Shown here one piece after another: positions 50,190 to 60,039 of a stretch of DNA of 64,000 nt. Position 1 is the first letter of the stretch, and each line of letters starts with the position of its first letter. A model generated the notes under the pieces. That model had not been told where the DNA came from, did no database searches, and saw only the letters and a program-made list of their open reading frames with translations. This DNA is from Amycolatopsis sp. WQ 127309 (GTDB taxonomy: Bacteria; Actinomycetota; Actinomycetes; Mycobacteriales; Pseudonocardiaceae). The DNA is taken from contig NZ_CP095481.1 in the NCBI RefSeq assembly GCF_023023025.1, positions 9,561,001-9,625,000 of the forward strand. The letters are read 5' to 3'. Position numbers and translations under genes: made by a program.

Positions 50190-50918
50190 ATGAGGCTTCG
50201 CCGTCTGCTCGTCCTGCTGGCACTGGTCGCGCCGGCCACCGTGGCCACGGCCCCCGCCGCGTCGGCGGTGATCGGCGGCTCGGTCAGCACCAGCGGGCCG
50301 TGGGCGGTGCGGATGCTCGTCGACGGCAAGGGCGAGTGCACCGGAACCGCGATCACGCGCGAATGGATCATCAGCGCGTCGCACTGCTTCTTCGAGCAGG
50401 CCGAGGCCATCGCGGACACCCGCATCGAGTTCCACGTCGGCCACTTGGACCAGCAGAAGGGCACCGTGGTCCGGCCGGTGCCCGGCAGCAGGCAGGGCAG
50501 CGCGGACGCCGACATGATGCTGATCAAGGTGCCGCCGATGACCGTCACCCCGGCGAAACTCCCCACCACGGGCCCGGTGCGGCCGGGGCGGCACGTCCGG
50601 CAGTACGGCTGGGGCGCCACCTGCCAGGGCGACGAGAACAGCTGCCAGTCGGACGTGCTCAAGCAGTCGCTCCTGCGGGTCCTGTCCGCCGACGACCCGC
50701 GCTGCGACGGCTTCGCCGTCCCGGGCGGAACCGACTTCTGCACCACGAGCGTCACCGGCATCCCGGCCGGCGGCGACTCCGGCGGCCCGGTCATGGGCAC
50801 CGGCGCCGCGACGGGCACGCTCGTCGGGGTCTTCGACACCTCCGACCGCGCCACCATCGCCGGTGCCGGCGACGTCTTCCGGCAGCTGAACTGGATCCGC
50901 CAGGTCATCGGCGGCTGA
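50190..50918 (+). CDS. Secreted trypsin-like serine protease (S1)
   Basis: A 242-residue protease. The signal peptide (LLVLLALVAPATVATAPAAS) is followed almost at once by VIGGSV, an activated-trypsin-like N-terminus, so little or no propeptide is present. Catalytic residues are His65 (SASHCF), Asp108 (ADADMML) and Ser197 (GGDSGGP). Cysteine pairs fit the chymotrypsin fold. The specificity-pocket residue before GGDSGG is in TSVTGIPAGG, so trypsin-like cleavage is not assured. ATG 50190 follows an AAGGG site. It stands alone between a GH25-like gene and the RHS gene. Confidence 0.88.
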   Translation: MRLRRLLVLLALVAPATVATAPAASAVIGGSVSTSGPWAVRMLVDGKGECTGTAITREWIISASHCFFEQAEAIADTRIEFHVGHLDQQKGTVVRPVPGSRQGSADADMMLIKVPPMTVTPAKLPTTGPVRPGRHVRQYGWGATCQGDENSCQSDVLKQSLLRVLSADDPRCDGFAVPGGTDFCTTSVTGIPAGGDSGGPVMGTGAATGTLVGVFDTSDRATIAGAGDVFRQLNWIRQVIGG

Positions 50919-51296
50919 CCGGCCGAGCACCGTCCGAAGAGGTCCGCCCGGGCACCCGCTCCAGGTGACCGCCGGACCAGAAGAAGTGCTTGTCGGCCTT
51001 CAGCATCTCGGTCGTCACCGCTAGTGACTCCCTGCGCGCGCTATCGGCGCCGAGTCGCCACCGCCCACAGTGCGGCGTCCCGGGCCGGCTCCAGCGACCC
51101 CTCGGAAACGTGACCGTGAGTGATCGAGAGGGCACGGGCGAGGTAGCGGTCCGTAGCCCCAATGTGACACTTACCCTTTTCAGTGCACAGGCTGCGATGT
51201 ACCATCGGATTTGATCAAGCCGACGGAATCGGGGCCCGGACGGCACAATCTTCTGGACGGTGCGCCCGTCCACTCCCATGCCGAGGTGTCGGACCC
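50919..51296. other. 378-bp region upstream of the RHS gene
   Basis: No gene is supported here. The segment around 51163-51212 is less GC-rich (GTGACACTTACCCTTTTCAG) and probably holds the RHS promoter. A GAGGTG site at 51284-51289 serves the RHS start. Confidence 0.4.
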
Positions 51297-54200
51297 ATGA
51301 GGTCGGTAGTCGGCCGCGCGCTGCGCGGATTCTTCGTCGCCGTTGTGCTGGTCGCCGGCAGTGTGAGCACGGCCGGGGCGGTGACCGCGCCCGCCGACAG
51401 CCAGCAGGAGGCGGCGCGCACTCCGCTCGCCGACGTCGCGAAGACGCCGGAGCCGCAGGTCCCGGACAAATCCTGGCGGGTCGACGGGAACGGCACGTTC
51501 ACCGACGACATCGCGATCCGCGTCCCGGCCTTTCACAACATCACCCCGGAACTTTCGCTGGCCTACGATTCCTCCGCGCGCAACGGGCTGGCCGGGGTCG
51601 GCTGGACGCTCAACGGCCTGAGCGAGATCGAGCGGGCCGGCAGCGGCAAGGGCGCGCCCCGGTACGACGGCACGGACGGCTACCTCCTCGACGGCGAGGA
51701 GCTCGTCCCCTGCGTCGCCGGCAGTGTGAGCCCGAGCTGCACCTCGGGTGGCACGCACTCGACCAAGAACGAGTCCTTCGGGAGGGTCGCGCTGACCGGC
51801 ACCGGCGCCGCCAGCCGGTGGACCTTGACCGCGAAGGACGGCGTCAAGCGCGTCTACGCGCCGGTGCTGTCCGCCGCGACCGATCTCGTCTACCGGTGGG
51901 GCCTCAGCCAGGTCGTCGACACCAAGAACAACACGGTCTCCTACAACTGGGCGGTCAACCAGTTCGAGTGCTGCTGGGAGTACCTCGACTCGGTCACCTA
52001 CAACCAGGCCACGATCAAGTTCCAGTACGAGAAGCGCACCGACACCGACCTCGAGGCGATGGGCAACGGCGGCCTCCGGACCGTTCAAGGGCGCATCAAG
52101 ACCGTCGATGTGAGCGTGGCCGGCAGCCGGGTCCGCGCGTACAAGCTGACCTACGCCACCAGTGACGCGACGGGGCGGTCGCTCCTGTCGGCCGTGCAGC
52201 AGTTCGGCTCCGACGCCGTGCTGGACGCCACCGGCACCGTCACCGGCGGCACGGCGATGCCGGCCGTCTCGGCGACCTACCAGGCCGGCGCACCCGCGTT
52301 CGTCTCCGGCAACGACAACAAGGCGTTCACCGGGAACAGCAACGACGCCAAGGACTTCCCGATGGACATCAACGGCGACGGCAAGACCGACATGCTCGAG
52401 CTGTGGCCGAACTTCGGTTCCTACCAACGCAAGACGTGGCTCTCCAACGGCACCGACTTCACGCTCGCCTCGACGGAGGGCGCGACGTCGCTCAACCAGA
52501 ACGCGCGTTACCTGCCCGGTGACTTCACCGGCGACGGCAAGTCCGATCTGCTGGAGTTCTCCCCCTCCGGCCTGGGCATGGCGCGGCAGCTGTGGGTGTC
52601 CACCGGCACCGGCTTCACGGCGGGCTCGACCGGCGCGGCCCAGGGCCGCAACGACGCGAACTCGCGCTTCCTCCCGATGGACGTCAACGGCGACGGCAAG
52701 ACCGACGTCCTCGAGCTGTACTCCTGCGGCATCTTCCCGGTGAACTTCTGCCGCGCGACATGGCTTTCGGACGGCACCACCTTCACCCTCGCCTCCAACG
52801 ACGCCGGCATCGGGATGAGCGCGGATCGGCAGTTCGAGGCCGCCGACGTGAACGGTGACGGCAAGTCCGACTTCATCGAGCTGCTGCCCGCGCTCTTCGG
52901 CGCCGGTACCCGGCACATCTGGCTGTCCACCGGCACGGGCTTCGTCTCCGGGGCGACCGACGGCGGCATCTCCTGGAGCCAGCCGGACGCGGAGGGCGCG
53001 GGCAGCCGGTTCCTGATCATGGACGTCAACGACGACGACAAGGCCGACATGGTCGAGCTCTACCCGGCGTTCGGCACGTACACCCGCCGGACCTGGCTCT
53101 CCACCGGCTACGGCTACAAGCTGGGTGCCACCGACACGAGCATGAGCTACAGCACGGCGTCCAAGCAGCTCGTGATGGACGTCAACGGCGACCACCGGAT
53201 GGACATGGTCACCCTCTCCCCCGGATTCCTGGGGGCGTCGACGAAGCGCGACATCTGGCTGTCCACCGGCACCGGCTTCGCACCCGGCGCGAGCGACCCG
53301 ACGATGGGGACCTACACCTGCAGCAAGGGCAACTGCACCGCCGACTTCCTCGAGATGGACGTCAACGGCGACATGCGCACGGAGATGGTGGAGCTCTACA
53401 ACACCAACTTCGGCCTCAACAAGGGGCGCCACGTCTGGAACATGGGTGGCGCGGCGACCGACGTGCTGACGTCCCGCACCAACGAGTGGGGCGCCAAGAC
53501 GACGGTGAGCTACAAGCCGTCCTCCGCGTGGGCGAACACGAACAACCCGCCGCTGACCCAGACGGTGGCCGCGGTGACCGACGACGCCGGCCCGGGCGGC
53601 GCCGCGACCACGAACTACAGCTACGCGGGCGGGACGTACTACCACCCGGAGCGCACGTTCCTCGGGTTCCGCACGCAGCGGGAGACCAAGCCCTGCAACG
53701 CGGGCGAGACGGCGTGCCCGTACACCGACACGACCTTCCGCCAGGACCTCGCCGCGATCGGCCGGCCGGAGCGCGTCGAGAACCACGAAGGTGACGGCGC
53801 GCTGCTGAGCGCGACGGTCACCGAATACGCCACCAACGGCACGACCGTGCCGAGGACCGTGCTGCCGACCGGCACCTGGGAGTACGCGTACACCGGCCGG
53901 AGTGCGGTCTGCCCCGGAGCGGACTGCAAGCGCACCCACACGAGCCTGGCGTACAACGCCTACGGCGAGGTGGTGACCCGGATCGAGCACGGCGACGAAG
54001 AGCAGGCGGGCGACGAGCGCACGACGGTGACCACGTTCGTGCCCAACACTACCGCCTACATCGTGGACAAACCCGCCGCGGTGAAGGTCGTCGCCGGCGT
54101 CGGCGCCGGCGGGACCAGGCTCAGCGAGACCCGCACCGGCTACGACGGCGTGAAAGCCTGGGACCAGGCCCCGGCGGCCGGCTTCGAGACGACGTCCGCG

Positions 54201-57011
54201 CGGTGGCTCTCGACCACGGACGCGTTCGTCGAGACCGGCAAGGAATACGACGCCTGGGGCAACCTCACCGCGGAGATCGACCCGGTCGGCGCGCGCACCA
54301 CGCTCGGCTACGACCCGGCCTACCACGTGTTCCAGACCTCGGAGACCAACGCGCTGTCCCAGACGGTCGACGCGACGTGGGACGCCGGCTGCGGCACGCC
54401 GACCCGGGTGAACGACCTCAACAAGCAGCCGACCACCCTCACCTACGACCCGCTGTGCCGGGTGGTCGAGACCACCCAGCCCGGCGGCAAGTTCGAACGC
54501 CACCAGTGGGTGAACGTCGGCGATCCGGCCGGGCAGTACGAGCAGATCGAGAAGCCGGCCGCGGACGGCACGAGCGCTCCGCAGTGGAGCCGCCGCTACG
54601 TCGACGGCCTGCAGCGCCCGTACCGCACCGCGGCGAAGGGCCCGGACGCCGCGACCGGCGACATCTACGTCGACACGGCGTACAACGCCCGCGGCCAGGT
54701 CGCGTCGAAGACCGCGCCCTACTACCGGGTGGCGGGCCAGGCGCAGCCGGCGACCTACCCGACGACCACCGTCTACGACGGACTCGACCGGTCGACCAGG
54801 ACGACGCTGCCGGACGGCGCGACCCGGACCGAGAGCTACGGCCCGTGGTCGACCACCACCACAGACGAGAGCGGCCACACCACGACCGACCGCACGGACG
54901 CGTACGGCAAGCGCGTCGAGCGCCAGCAGGTGGTCGGCGGCAAGCCCAGTACCGCGAAATACGTCTATGACCTGCGCGGCAACCTCGCGCAGTCGACCGA
55001 CCCGACCGGGTACGTCATCACCTACACCACCGACTCGCTCGGCCGGCAGACGAAGGTGGCGGATCCGGACAAGGGCGCCACCACCTACGAGTGGGACGCC
55101 GCCGGCCGGGCGACCGCGCAGACCGACGCGAACAACCACCGCACGACCTTCACCAACGACCTGCTGGGGCGCGAGACCGGCAAGACGTCCGACGCGGGCA
55201 CCGCTTCCGCCGCAACGGTTTCCTGGACCTACGACCAGGTCCAGGACGGCTTCTCCAACGTCGGCAAGGTCACCTCGAACGCCGACGCGGCCGGCACCAG
55301 GACGTTCGGCTACGACGCCCTCGGCCACGTCGTCAAGACGGTGCGCACCGTGGGCGGCACGGCCTACGAGTTCCGGTACGGCTTCGACACGGGCGACCGG
55401 AAGCTGTGGACCACCTACCCCGACGGTGACACGCAGGGCACCGCGGCGGCGCCGCTGCGCTACGACAGCGCGGGCCGGCTCGCGGCGATCCCGGGCTACG
55501 TCACCTCGGCGACCTACAACGCCGACGGCAAGGTGACCACGATCGCCAACGCCAACGGCACCGTGACCACCCGCCCGCACGACGGGGCCCGCGGCTGGCT
55601 CACCGGCATCAAGACGACGTCGGGCGCCGACGTCGTCCAGGACAACGCGTTCACCCGCGACGCGAGCGGCAAGATCACGAAGGTCACCAGCCCGTTCCCC
55701 GACGAGAGCTGGACGTACGCCTACGACGACGCCGACCAGCTCACCAGTGCGACCGCGGACACCGGCACGGCGAACAACCAGTCCGTCTCCTACGACGCGG
55801 CCGGCAACATCGCCGCGAACTCCCGGACCGGCGACTACACCTATGACCCGGCGCACCCGCACGCGGTGACCACCGCCGGCTCGAACAGCTACACCTACGA
55901 CGCGGCGGGCAACATGACCTCCGGGGCCGGCCGCACCCTGACCTGGAACGGTGACGGCCTGCTGGCCTCGGTCGTCAAGAACGGCGTCACGTCCACGTTC
56001 ACCTACGACGCCGACGGCGCCCGCCTCCAGCAGGTCGAGGGCAGCTCCACGCGCCGCTACCTCGGTGCCGACTACGAGGTCGACGTCACCGCCGGCACCA
56101 CCACCAAGTACACCTCGATCGACGGAACGCCGGTGGCCCGGGTCGACGGCGGGACGAAGTACTGGGTGCACACCGACGTCCAGGGTTCGATCCAGGCGGA
56201 GACCAACGCCGCCGGTGTCGAGGTCCACCGCAAGAAGTACCGGCCCTTCGGCGAAGTCCTCTCGACCGGCGGGTCGCTGCCCTTCGAGTCGCGCGGCTTC
56301 ACCGCCGAACGCCAGGACTCGACCGGGCTGGTGTACCTCAACGCCCGCTACTACGACCCGCAGCTGGGCCGGTTCATCTCGCCCGACCCCACCATCGACG
56401 GCGAGGACACCGTCGGCCTCAACCGGTACGCCTACGCCGCCAACGACCCGGTGAACCAGATCGACCACACCGGCCTCTCCTGCACGACGTCCGCCGGCAA
56501 GAAGTGCGACGCCAAGGACGAGGTGAAGATCAGCCGGTCGGAGATCATCGACCGCGCGCAGTACTGGGTCGATCACAAGCCCGGGCCGTACTACGACCCG
56601 GAGAACCTCGCACCCGGTGACACCGGTTTCTCACCCGGACCGGGCGACGGGCGCTCGTACCGCCGCGACTGCTCCGGTTACGTCTCGATGGCGTGGCACC
56701 TCAGCTGGAGCGCGAGCACGTGGACCCTGCCCGACTACTCCCACGAGATCAGCCGCGACGACCTCAGGCCCGGAGACATCCTCAACTCGGCCGAGCACCA
56801 CGTGGTCCTCTTCCACCGGTGGATCGACAACAAGGGGAACTTCGAGTACTACTCGTTCGGCTCCACCCCGGTGAAGCACAGCACGGCCAACATCAACGAT
56901 CGGACCCTGGACAGTCACCCGAACAGCGAGTACCGGGCGTGGCGCTACGACAACGTCATCGAGGACGATCCCACCGTCCAGGCTCCCACCGCCCACTCGC
57001 CGTTCTCCTAG
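51297..57011 (+). CDS. Giant SpvB/TcdB-RHS protein with an NlpC/P60-like C-terminus
   Basis: A 1904-residue exported protein. A signal peptide covers about residues 1-28. Then come a SpvB/TcdB-like N-terminus (IAIRVPAFHNITPELSLAYD with GWTLNGLSEIERA) and at least seven FG-GAP/VCBS units (MDxNGDxKxDMxEL) at about 350-720. A TcdB middle region and many RHS/YD repeats (YDAAGNI, YTYDPAHPHAV) end in the RHS core boundary LNARYYDPQLGRFISPDP and NRYAYAANDPVN. The variable tail (about 1735-1904) contains RRDCSGYVSMAW and AEHHVVLFHRW, the Cys (1792) and His (1835) of an NlpC/P60 papain-like fold. It looks like a toxin whose tip cuts peptidoglycan or amide bonds. No immunity gene follows. Confidence 0.88.
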   Translation: MRSVVGRALRGFFVAVVLVAGSVSTAGAVTAPADSQQEAARTPLADVAKTPEPQVPDKSWRVDGNGTFTDDIAIRVPAFHNITPELSLAYDSSARNGLAGVGWTLNGLSEIERAGSGKGAPRYDGTDGYLLDGEELVPCVAGSVSPSCTSGGTHSTKNESFGRVALTGTGAASRWTLTAKDGVKRVYAPVLSAATDLVYRWGLSQVVDTKNNTVSYNWAVNQFECCWEYLDSVTYNQATIKFQYEKRTDTDLEAMGNGGLRTVQGRIKTVDVSVAGSRVRAYKLTYATSDATGRSLLSAVQQFGSDAVLDATGTVTGGTAMPAVSATYQAGAPAFVSGNDNKAFTGNSNDAKDFPMDINGDGKTDMLELWPNFGSYQRKTWLSNGTDFTLASTEGATSLNQNARYLPGDFTGDGKSDLLEFSPSGLGMARQLWVSTGTGFTAGSTGAAQGRNDANSRFLPMDVNGDGKTDVLELYSCGIFPVNFCRATWLSDGTTFTLASNDAGIGMSADRQFEAADVNGDGKSDFIELLPALFGAGTRHIWLSTGTGFVSGATDGGISWSQPDAEGAGSRFLIMDVNDDDKADMVELYPAFGTYTRRTWLSTGYGYKLGATDTSMSYSTASKQLVMDVNGDHRMDMVTLSPGFLGASTKRDIWLSTGTGFAPGASDPTMGTYTCSKGNCTADFLEMDVNGDMRTEMVELYNTNFGLNKGRHVWNMGGAATDVLTSRTNEWGAKTTVSYKPSSAWANTNNPPLTQTVAAVTDDAGPGGAATTNYSYAGGTYYHPERTFLGFRTQRETKPCNAGETACPYTDTTFRQDLAAIGRPERVENHEGDGALLSATVTEYATNGTTVPRTVLPTGTWEYAYTGRSAVCPGADCKRTHTSLAYNAYGEVVTRIEHGDEEQAGDERTTVTTFVPNTTAYIVDKPAAVKVVAGVGAGGTRLSETRTGYDGVKAWDQAPAAGFETTSARWLSTTDAFVETGKEYDAWGNLTAEIDPVGARTTLGYDPAYHVFQTSETNALSQTVDATWDAGCGTPTRVNDLNKQPTTLTYDPLCRVVETTQPGGKFERHQWVNVGDPAGQYEQIEKPAADGTSAPQWSRRYVDGLQRPYRTAAKGPDAATGDIYVDTAYNARGQVASKTAPYYRVAGQAQPATYPTTTVYDGLDRSTRTTLPDGATRTESYGPWSTTTTDESGHTTTDRTDAYGKRVERQQVVGGKPSTAKYVYDLRGNLAQSTDPTGYVITYTTDSLGRQTKVADPDKGATTYEWDAAGRATAQTDANNHRTTFTNDLLGRETGKTSDAGTASAATVSWTYDQVQDGFSNVGKVTSNADAAGTRTFGYDALGHVVKTVRTVGGTAYEFRYGFDTGDRKLWTTYPDGDTQGTAAAPLRYDSAGRLAAIPGYVTSATYNADGKVTTIANANGTVTTRPHDGARGWLTGIKTTSGADVVQDNAFTRDASGKITKVTSPFPDESWTYAYDDADQLTSATADTGTANNQSVSYDAAGNIAANSRTGDYTYDPAHPHAVTTAGSNSYTYDAAGNMTSGAGRTLTWNGDGLLASVVKNGVTSTFTYDADGARLQQVEGSSTRRYLGADYEVDVTAGTTTKYTSIDGTPVARVDGGTKYWVHTDVQGSIQAETNAAGVEVHRKKYRPFGEVLSTGGSLPFESRGFTAERQDSTGLVYLNARYYDPQLGRFISPDPTIDGEDTVGLNRYAYAANDPVNQIDHTGLSCTTSAGKKCDAKDEVKISRSEIIDRAQYWVDHKPGPYYDPENLAPGDTGFSPGPGDGRSYRRDCSGYVSMAWHLSWSASTWTLPDYSHEISRDDLRPGDILNSAEHHVVLFHRWIDNKGNFEYYSFGSTPVKHSTANINDRTLDSHPNSEYRAWRYDNVIEDDPTVQAPTAHSPFS

Positions 57012-57096
57012 TGTCGCGACGCGGTCCGGCGGCTAAGATCCGGCACCACGGTCAGAGGAGACCCGTTCTGTCACTGGTCACCACCGGGAGGACGTC

Positions 57097-57474
57097 GTGC
57101 GGATCGGCGAACTGGCGGCACAAGCCGGGGTGAGTGTGCGGTCCCTGCGCTACTACGAACAGCAGGGGCTGCTCACCAGCACCCGCAGCAGCAGCGGGCA
57201 ACGGCACTACACGGACGGCGAAATCGAGCGGGTGGCCTTCATCCAGCGCCTGTTCGACGCCGGCCTGTCCAGCCGCACGATCGCCGAGCTGCTGCCCTGC
57301 GTCGAGTCGCCCAGCGAGGGCAACTCGGACGCCGCGTTCGCGCGGATGCAGCAGGAACGCGACCGGCTGACCCAGCACATCGCCGACCTCGTCCACACCC
57401 GTGACTCGCTCGACGGTCTCCTCGCCGCGAACCGGGCCCACCGCGCGTCGCTCCGGGCGGCGGTCGGCGGCTGA
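57097..57474 (+). CDS. MerR-family regulator
   Basis: A 125-residue regulator. RIGELAAQAGVSVRSLRYYE is the MerR HTH, TSTRSSSGQRHYTDGEIERV is its wing, and a dimerisation helix follows (ARMQQERDRLTQHIADLVHT). The C-terminus is short and has no metal-binding cysteine loop, so it resembles the SoxR-like or small-molecule group rather than mercury sensors. GTG 57097 has GGAGG six bases upstream. It is convergent with the SRPBCC gene. The target is unknown. Confidence 0.85.
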   Translation: MRIGELAAQAGVSVRSLRYYEQQGLLTSTRSSSGQRHYTDGEIERVAFIQRLFDAGLSSRTIAELLPCVESPSEGNSDAAFARMQQERDRLTQHIADLVHTRDSLDGLLAANRAHRASLRAAVGG

Positions 57475-57493
57475 CGCGGTCCGCCGGCCGCGC

Positions 57494-57967
57494 TCAGTGC
57501 GATTCGACGAGGTCGGCCAGCCGGTCGAGGGTGCGGCGCATCGCCCCGCGCGCCGCCCAGCGACCCAGCGTGACGACCACCCGCAGCGGCTCTTCGCTCA
57601 GGTCCCAGCTCTCCCGGACCAGCGTGCCGTCGCCGTCCGGCTCGAACTCGTAACGCCAGATCCGGCCACCGAACACCAGGCGCCACTTGACGGAGTCCTC
57701 GTGCGGCCGGCTCTGCCAGGCGAACCGCCGGCCGGGGACGGCCTCGATCACCGTGCTCGTCATGACGTACTTGCCGCGGAGGTCCATCCTCATGCCGAAG
57801 TGGTCGCCGAGACGCAGCGGCCGGACGGGTGAGCTGATGCCGATCGGCTCGACCAAGGAGCCGGACCCGTCGATGTCCTTGTGCCGCAACGGATCGGCGA
57901 CCACCGCGTACATCCGGTCCGCGGGGGCGGCGATGCGGCGTTCGACGGACACGACCCAGCGGCTCAT
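57494..57967 (-). CDS. SRPBCC-family protein
   Basis: A 157-residue START/Bet v 1-like protein: VVSVERRIAAPADRMYAVVADPLRHKD is the typical opening strand and helix, VIEAVPGRRFAWQSRP with WRYEFEPDGDGTLVRESWDL forms the curved sheet, and RRTLDRLADLVE is the C-terminal helix that closes the cavity. Such proteins bind or modify hydrophobic ligands. Its ATG overlaps the stop of the upstream hydrolase gene as ATGA, so both are made together. It may present a substrate to, or take a product from, that membrane hydrolase; that is inference. Confidence 0.82.
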   Translation of the reverse strand: MSRWVVSVERRIAAPADRMYAVVADPLRHKDIDGSGSLVEPIGISSPVRPLRLGDHFGMRMDLRGKYVMTSTVIEAVPGRRFAWQSRPHEDSVKWRLVFGGRIWRYEFEPDGDGTLVRESWDLSEEPLRVVVTLGRWAARGAMRRTLDRLADLVESH

Positions 57968-59931
57968 GCCGCCACCCTATCCGCCGCCGGCACCGATCGG
58001 CGGGCGTGGAGCACGAGCACGAGGTTCGCGCCCAGCGCGGCGCCGAGGATCCCGAGCGCCGGGACGACGAGCCCGGACCCGGCCAGCGACAGCAGCCACG
58101 CCCCCGCCAGCGCACCGACGACCGCGGTCACGACGCCGGTGATCCGGCCGTGCGTTCCCGGGGTGGCGAGGTACGCGCCGAGCCCGATCAGCAGCCCGGC
58201 GCCGGGCACCACCACGAGCGGCCCGGCGATGAACCAGGAGGGTGCGAGGGTCCAGGCGAACAGGACCCCCAGGAACCAGCCACCGAGGCCCAGCGGCAGC
58301 ACGATCAGCGCCCGGACCCACCGGCTCGCCACGCGGCCCGGTGCGCCGCGGCGGCGTCGCCTGCGGGCGAGCAGGCCGAGCACGAGCAGCCCGAGCAGCA
58401 CCCCGCCGGTCGTGACGCCGACCAGGATCCCGGCGATCGTGGACATGCTCAGCGGCACCGCCGCGAAGTCGACCGGGCGCCGGTCGAACTGCGAGCTGTC
58501 GACGCGGCCGGTGTCGAAGAACGTGGTCAGCAGGTGCTTGCCCGCTTCGGGCCGGTGTCCCCAGAAGTCGTCGGTGTGGCCCAGGCCCGGCAGGATCACC
58601 TGGTGCCCGCGGGACAACGCGGGCAGCAGCTCGTTCGTCGCGTTGACCGGCGGTGTGGAGAAGTCGAGTTCGCCGCCGATGAGCAGGGTCTCGACCGCGC
58701 TCGGCCGGACCGTGCGGTAGCCGGCGTTGTCCGGGCTGTCGGGCCACGCGGTGGCGAAGCCCGCGGGGCCGCCCCAGAGGAAGTCGGTCGAGGCGTTGCC
58801 GAGGATCGAGCCGGGATCGCCGCCCTGGGCGTAGTACTGCTTGGCGGCGGGGGCGTCGAGCATGGAGAAGGAGGCGAACTCGCCCCAGACGGTGGAGCTC
58901 GGCAGGGCGAGGTCGGCGAGGACGGACATCGCCCACATCGCGCTCGGCCCGCCGTCGAGGTAGGCGTCGATGACCGCGGGTGCGTTGTTCGGGGCCGACG
59001 CGCTTCCGTTGTAGTGCATCGCGTACTGGCTCAGCACCCGGACGTTGGTGTCCTTGATGGCCAGCGGTCCCCACCGCGACGGCATCGTGGCGACGCCGTC
59101 GCGGATCGACGCCGCGAGGTCGGGCGTCTTCGCGGCGCACACGGCGTCCGCCCGGCACAGGTCGGCGTACTGCCCGAACTGGGAGTCGGTGGTGCGCGGG
59201 TTCCAGAGCAGGTGGCCGGGCGGGTTGACCGAGATCATCGCCGAGCGCAGCAGCGCTTCGGGGTGGCGCCACCCGTAGATCGTCGCGGTCCGGGTGCCCG
59301 CGCTGGAGCTGACCAGGTCGATCCGCGGGTAGCCCAGGGCTTTCCGAGCCGATTCCATGTCCTCGACGCGCTGGGCGGCCGAGTAGCCGGTCAGGTCCAC
59401 CCCGGTGCGTTGCAGCCGGTTCGCGCACTTGGCGAACGCCTGGCTGGTGGCGGGCAAGGCGTCGGCGCCGGTCATCCCGTCGGACGACTGCAGGGCGTCG
59501 GTCACCTCGGGGCAGTCCAGCCGCCGTGAGCCGTCGACGCCGCGGTAGCCGACGAGGACGACGTCGTGGTGGTCGGTGAGCCGGGCGGCCTCGGGGAAGT
59601 CCATGTTCGACAGTCCCGGTCCGCCGCCGAGCCGGAAGACCGGTTCGCCCGCGGGTTGTGCGGTGGCCCGGATCCGGACGACGGGCAGGGCGATCAGGCT
59701 GGTCGCCGGGTTCGCGCGGTTCTCCGCGACCACCAGCGTTCCGCAGTCGGCGGCCTGCGCTCCGGCCTCCGTGTCGAAGGTGCAGGGCTGGACGGTCAGG
59801 GTGTCCGGCGCGGCGCCGCGCGGGACGCGGGGTGTGCCGTCGGGCCAGAAGACGACGGTGCTCAGCACGATCAGGACGGCCGCGATGCCGGCGAAAACCA
59901 CGGCTCGGCGGCGGGAAGGAGGCAAGCGCAT
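57964..59931 (-). CDS. Membrane alpha/beta-hydrolase with C-terminal helices
   Basis: A 655-residue protein. An N-terminal anchor (AVVFAGIAAVLIVLSTVVFW) is followed by a TAP/proline-iminopeptidase-type hydrolase: FRLGGGPGLSNMDFP, VVLVGYRGVDGSRR, DLVSSSAGTRTATIYG (the nucleophile serine region), GGELDFSTPP with the Asp, and LGHTDDFWG with the His. The C-terminal 170 residues contain about five membrane segments (IAGILVGVTTGGVLLGLLVL and others). The usual GxSxG reads SSSAG, an atypical elbow. The hydrolase domain probably faces outside. It is coupled by ATGA to the SRPBCC gene and divergent from the histidine kinase gene. Confidence 0.82.
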   Translation of the reverse strand: MRLPPSRRRAVVFAGIAAVLIVLSTVVFWPDGTPRVPRGAAPDTLTVQPCTFDTEAGAQAADCGTLVVAENRANPATSLIALPVVRIRATAQPAGEPVFRLGGGPGLSNMDFPEAARLTDHHDVVLVGYRGVDGSRRLDCPEVTDALQSSDGMTGADALPATSQAFAKCANRLQRTGVDLTGYSAAQRVEDMESARKALGYPRIDLVSSSAGTRTATIYGWRHPEALLRSAMISVNPPGHLLWNPRTTDSQFGQYADLCRADAVCAAKTPDLAASIRDGVATMPSRWGPLAIKDTNVRVLSQYAMHYNGSASAPNNAPAVIDAYLDGGPSAMWAMSVLADLALPSSTVWGEFASFSMLDAPAAKQYYAQGGDPGSILGNASTDFLWGGPAGFATAWPDSPDNAGYRTVRPSAVETLLIGGELDFSTPPVNATNELLPALSRGHQVILPGLGHTDDFWGHRPEAGKHLLTTFFDTGRVDSSQFDRRPVDFAAVPLSMSTIAGILVGVTTGGVLLGLLVLGLLARRRRRRGAPGRVASRWVRALIVLPLGLGGWFLGVLFAWTLAPSWFIAGPLVVVPGAGLLIGLGAYLATPGTHGRITGVVTAVVGALAGAWLLSLAGSGLVVPALGILGAALGANLVLVLHARRSVPAADRVAA

Positions 59932-60039
59932 GGCGGCACGTTATGAGCGGCGACCCCCTGAGGGCGTCATACGGCGCAGTGATCGCTTGTCCCTCCACGG
60001 AGTGACTTCCGGCGGGATCGCGGCGGGCACAATGGCCGG

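Noticed and set aside
51180..56576. 1798-codon open frame on the minus strand opposite the RHS gene
   Set aside because: Low-complexity VVRRGDR-type sequence that arises from the complement of GC-rich codons. The plus strand carries the RHS repeats and a good ribosome-binding site.
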